Of a stretch of 64,000 bases of DNA, positions 60,560 to 64,000 are shown piece after piece (positions within the stretch are counted from its first letter, which is position 1; each line of letters begins with the position of its first letter). A program made the translations under genes and the position numbers. The stretch lies in assembly GCA_000711775.1 (NCBI GenBank), contig ARYC01000780.1:1-64000 (forward strand), written 5' to 3'. Source of the stretch: Oxytricha trifallax. Its lineage: Eukaryota > Ciliophora > Spirotrichea > Sporadotrichida > Oxytrichidae. The notes beneath the pieces are model-generated. The model made no database searches, was not told where the DNA came from, and saw only the letters and a list, made by a program, of their open reading frames with translations.

Positions 60560-63500
60560 AATATCTTATCTTTTAGGGCATAAAGATCTCACAACAAATT
60601 AGTTTACCTTTTTTCTCCAATTTTAGAGTCTGAGCCCACGTCTATAATCATTTATAATTTTCATGAGCCAACACTTAAACTTTTATTAGAGATTCAGAGA
60701 TACCCGAGAACCTAGCTAGAGACGTAATAAAAACTTTCTAGATTGTGCAAGCTGCTGTTTCAAAGCTATTAAAAACACACAGTAAGTGATAAAGTATGTA
60801 ATAATCTTTCCATTTTAGAGGATTAAAATTACATAGAGAACGCTTTTAATCTACCATTAGATTAATGTTATAAAGCTCTATTGGCAGATATGAGATTTGA
60901 TTACATGGAAATGAAAGATCCTAGCGATGCAACTGGTCTTTAATACAAACATCATTACAACACTATTGCTTTTAAGAATATAGGTATATTTGAAAGCCTA
61001 TAAAACCAAAGTAATTAGTATCTAATATCAATCAGATTTAATAAGCCTAGCAGAACCAAAACCCACCATCCTGTAAGATGGTGAGATTGGCTCAAGAACT
61101 CGCTGATTTATCAAACGTATTGCCATACGAACTTACCAACGCCATTTTCGTAAGAGTGGATTCTCAACGAGTTGATATGATCAAAGCACTTATTTTTGGT
61201 GCTTTAAATACTCCCTACGCTCATGGTTGCTATTAATATGATATCTTCTGTGACAATAACTACATATTACAAAACAAATAATTTTATTCGAATATTTCTT
61301 TTGTATATTTAAGATAAATATTACAATTTTTATTTAATTTCTACCTAAGAGAACCCCCTAAGATGAACTTAATTACTACGGGAAACGGAAGTGTAAGATT
61401 TAACCCGAATCTTTACGCTTGCGGTAAAGTATGTTTGAGTTTCCTAGGTACTTGGAGAGGATCAGCCACTGAAAACTGGGATCCTAAACTCTCCATAATA
61501 TTGCAAGTTCTCCTCTCAACTCAAGCTATCATTCATTAACTTATAAAATAATAGAATGCTTTTAACACAAAAAAATTAATTTCGAATTAATTACATTTAG
61601 AAGTAAATTATTAATAAAATGGATTATGTCTGAGGAAGTATACTTCAACGAACCAGGTTTCGAAAACGAAGCTGGCACACCAGAAGGTGAGAAAAAGAAT
61701 GAAGGATATTAAAACATCGTGAGATACTGCAACATAAAGTTCGCAATGATTGAATAATTAAAGCGTCCATTTTTATTCATTTTTCAATAAGGTTGAATAG
61801 ACGCTTTATATAGATTTAAATTATACATAATATAGTCCAGCTAAAGTGTTTGAATCAGCAGTCAAGAGACATTTCTATATTAAGAAGTCAGAAATCCTTA
61901 AGGAAGTGCATCACTGGGTGGAGTTAGCTGAGAAAATTGAGGCTACATATGGAGGCCTAGTAAACGACCACAATTACACCTGGGCAAATCAATTTAAAGC
62001 AACCAAGACTAAATACAAAGAGATTCAATTCATTATAAATAGTAATCATAAAAGTCTGGTATATTTTCAAATTTTCAATATTTTTTACTAATTTTAATAA
62101 ATTATTTATTATTACTAATATTTTATACTTTAGAGATGTTGGTAGCAGCAGTTCAGTCACTTGAAGAAGAATTGAACAAGCTCGAAAGACCAACAGACTA
62201 CGAGCTTAAACATCAATAAGACATGAAGAAGCGCCAGCAACAAGCCAAGAACAAAAAGAAGAGATAAGGCATTGCTGAAGGCAAGGAGGATCTTGATAAC
62301 ATAAATGTAGACTATGAAGATGAAAACGAAGAGGAACTAAAGAAACAGAAGGAGGAAGAAGACAGCGCTCAAATTAATACTGAAACCAATATTGATATTA
62401 CTGATGAAAAAGTGAAGGACAGATGGAGTCGTTATATCGGTGCTATGGGTGTTGAAGCTGTAGCTAAACAAGCTAATGCAAATATTTTCCTATCTGGTGC
62501 TGGAGCTCTAGGTATAGAAATAGCCAAGAATTTAGTACTTTCAGGATGCAAATCATTCATTCTCCACGATTACAGGGCAATCAACATCAAAGACTTGAGT
62601 GGGTAATTCTTCATCAATTACGAGGAAGACATGCTTAATGAAAAGAAAAAGGTGAAGCATGCATGCCAAGACTTAAATAGCTCAATCATTACGTGAAATG
62701 CAATTGATAAATAAAACCATACTTATCTTTACTTTTATAGTGAGAAGAAGTAGATTTCTTAATGTAAATAATTGTTGTTTATTTAAGCAGTAACTTGCTC
62801 CAGTGACTCCTATTCATCTGAATAGTGAAGACTTAGAGAAAGCTCCATGAAACCTACATTTAATGAATGTAGTCATCCTGTAATATTTTAATCTTTTTAA
62901 TTCAGTAAATTTGTCATTTTATCTGCTATTTATTTTAAAAGAGTTACATAACTCTTTAAAATAATCCTAACTGAATCGACCTACGCAGAGTAAATTTTCA
63001 TAAATAACTACTGCAGGAGCAAAAGAAAGAAATTTATCAGCGCAGATACTTATGGAGTATTCACTCGTGTCTTCAATGATTTCGGCGATAAATTTGAGGT
63101 AATTGACACTACTGGTGAAGAACTACTTGATGTCATGATCAAGTCTATAAATATTGTTTTATAAAAATTCAAGGTACTATACAAAATCCAGATTAGAGGA
63201 TAAGGTGAGTATTTTAGGTTTTAAATATAAATTAAGTCTATAAGCAATGAATCAGAAGGGTTAGTAGAGTTATTGCCCAATACCAGACATAAACTGCAAG
63301 ATGGAGATGAAGTTGTCTTCAGTAAAATCGAAGGCATGGACATGAAACCCGATCAGACACATGAAGAACCCTTTGAAAAATGTTTCAATTTTTGCAAATT
63401 TATTCATTCCTATATATTACTGCCTTAATTTTCTTAACATATAATAATAACTTTAATGTAAATCTATTAACTGAACTATTCATAAAGTCAAGGTACTGAC

Positions 63501-63662
63501 ACCTTACGCATTCAGAATAGGAGACACAACCAAGTACACTCCTTACTTTGACTAACGGACTTGCTAAGTAACTAAAAACCAAGAAACTGATGCAATTTAA
63601 GAGTTTCCAAGAGACTATGTGTGAAACTGTAAACATCCCATAGGAAGAAGAATTTTAATTTA

Positions 63663-63708
<46 letters not shown>

Positions 63709-64000
63709 ATATGTATAGGTAGACTTAAGCATTATTATGTCAAAAGTTTGATTAAACCTTTCACTATTATAAAGGACAAATTAAAATCATTCAATATAAG
63801 TGATGAGAACTTGCAGTACGCTGACTTTGAGAAAATCTAAAACAATATGATCAGCCATGTCGCTTTTGAAGCCTTAGATGTATTCAAAAAGAGTCATGAT
63901 GGGCAATTGCCAGGAGTCTGGAACAGAAAGGATGCTGAAGAAATCTTGGTCAGTGCTAAAGAAATTGCTAAAAGATATCCTGATATGAAATCTGATGAAT
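60560..64000 (+). CDS. BIRC6-type UBC (E2) domain fused to ubiquitin-activating E1 (UBA1/UBA6-like), truncated at window end
   Basis: Pre-[16 protein letters not shown] and a KHHY motif lead into the UBC domain: [70 protein letters not shown], the active site [12 protein letters not shown] (Cys at 61432-61434), [34 protein letters not shown] and [19 protein letters not shown] charged linker (about 62.15-62.42 kb) runs with no break into an E1: [99 protein letters not shown]1 then leaves the window, so its adenylation aspartate and Cys domain are not all seen. Six pointer-bounded IESs cut it. A homopolymer slip near 63.57 kb and an in-frame TGA near 62.85 kb are noted. A built-in E1-E2 relay is inferred. 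Confidence 0.92.
61260..61340. other. IES in UBC domain, pointer CTAC
   Basis: CTAC at 61260-61263 and 61341-61344. Removal joins FCDNNY to [13 protein letters not shown], matching the spacing in BIRC6 UBC domains. Confidence 0.8.
61543..61613. other. IES in UBC domain, pointer ATAAAAT
   Basis: ATAAAAT at 61543-61549 and 61614-61620. Removal joins TQAIIHQLIK to [15 protein letters not shown] in frame, exactly across the conserved ...SIQSLI...YFNEPG region of BIRC6. Confidence 0.9.
61765..61834. other. IES in UBC domain, pointer GTCCA
   Basis: GTCCA at 61765-61769 and 61835-61839. Removal joins MIEQLKRP to [13 protein letters not shown] in frame, as in the family. Confidence 0.88.
62019..62131. 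other. IES after UBC domain, pointer AGAGAT
   Basis: AGAGAT at 62019-62024 and 62132-62137. Removal joins TKTKYKE to [13 protein letters not shown] in frame. Confidence 0.85.
62875..62963. other. IES in E1 domain, pointer ATCCT
   Basis: ATCCT at 62875-62879 and 62964-62968. Removal joins LMNVVIL to [16 protein letters not shown] in frame, fitting the VVLTE..INNFC order in UBA6-type E1s. Confidence 0.88.
63141..63233. other. IES in E1 domain, pointer AAGTCTATAA
   Basis: The 10-bp repeat lies at 63141-63150 and 63234-63243. Removal joins LLDVMIKSI to [13 protein letters not shown] in frame, as in E1 proteins. With the 12-bp pointer at 45.2 kb this is the longest pointer seen. Confidence 0.93.
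63666..63704. repeat. (AT)n microsatellite
   Basis: About 19 AT units in a non-coding gap between E1 coding segments, so within an intron or IES. Its length is likely to vary between alleles. Confidence 0.95.

Noticed and set aside
61543-61620. Spliceosomal intron in the UBC domain
   Set aside because: No GT..AG pair gives the conserved protein, whereas the ATAAAAT direct repeat does exactly.
1-64000. Widespread pseudogenes, because most conserved proteins contain TAA and TAG
   Set aside because: The stops fall throughout intact conserved domains and vanish when read as Gln, while TGA ends genes in the right places; this is a ciliate code, not decay.
1-64000. CRISPR arrays, rRNA genes, bacterial operons
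   Set aside because: No regularly spaced repeats with unique spacers, no rRNA-like conserved blocks and no prokaryotic signals were seen.

Overview
The window looks like germline (micronuclear) DNA of a ciliate that reads TAA and TAG as glutamine and uses TGA as its main stop; a stichotrich spirotrich (Oxytricha/Stylonychia/Tetmemena kind) fits best. Three things support this. Recognisable proteins only read through if TAA/TAG are Gln. Short spliceosomal introns (about 31-100 nt, GT..AG) are present. Most tellingly, conserved genes are cut by short AT-rich inserts bounded by 3-12 bp direct repeats ('pointers'), and removing insert plus one repeat restores the conserved reading frame, which is how internal eliminated sequences (IESs) between macronuclear-destined segments (MDSs) behave. 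Standard-code ORFs are therefore tiny and misleading.

Layout. 1-2.1 kb: two unrecognised minus-strand genes. 2.3-4.3 kb: a T-rich ORF-like insert with a MITE nested in it. 5.6-6.7 kb: an unrecognised N/S/Q-rich gene (-). 8.0-9.7 kb: an NDUFAF7/MidA-like methyltransferase (+), lying between diverged inverted repeats at about 5.0 and 9.8 kb. 10.5-11.25 kb: a one-pass membrane protein (+). 12.2-13.3 kb: GHITM-type Bax-inhibitor-1 protein (-). 13.9-15.8 kb: multi-pass membrane protein with a poly-Q tail (+). 16.2-18.8 kb: MFS transporter split by a MITE (-). 19.2-23.7 kb: a small protein, an EF-hand protein and a Rab GTPase (all -). 25.3-26.8 kb: a gene (+) whose 5' part is an inverted, diverged copy of the 5' part of the gene at 38.5 kb. 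27.0-28.5 kb: unrecognised gene (-).

29.1-33.0 kb holds a compact cluster without IESs: an intact Tc1/mariner-IS630-type DDE transposase of 348 codons, a roughly 22-25 kDa protein of unknown function, and a two-C2H2-finger protein fused to an MT-A70 methyltransferase domain with DPPW. This resembles the three-gene plan of the telomere-bearing elements (TBEs) of Oxytricha, but with an adenine-methyltransferase-type gene. Paired inverted motifs sit between the divergent genes.

34-38.6 kb: a large minus-strand gene with a WD40-like repeat. From 38.6 kb to the window end, plus-strand segments encode an NZF finger, a DOC-like domain, two ZZ fingers, long helical stretches, BIRC6-like segments, a BIRC6-type UBC (E2) domain, and then, in one unbroken frame, a ubiquitin E1 (UBA1/UBA6-like) that runs off the end. 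The E2-E1 fusion is the most striking host feature. Whether everything from 38.6 to 64 kb is one gene is inferred.

Germline insertions cut these genes: six copies of a roughly 420-bp palindromic TA-bounded MITE, a 608-bp foldback with C/G-rich ends, a 1.16-kb TA-flanked element with internal hairpins, and a 2.5-kb insert bounded by a 12-bp pointer. Several genes also show single-base frame slips, often in homopolymers, which may be assembly error.
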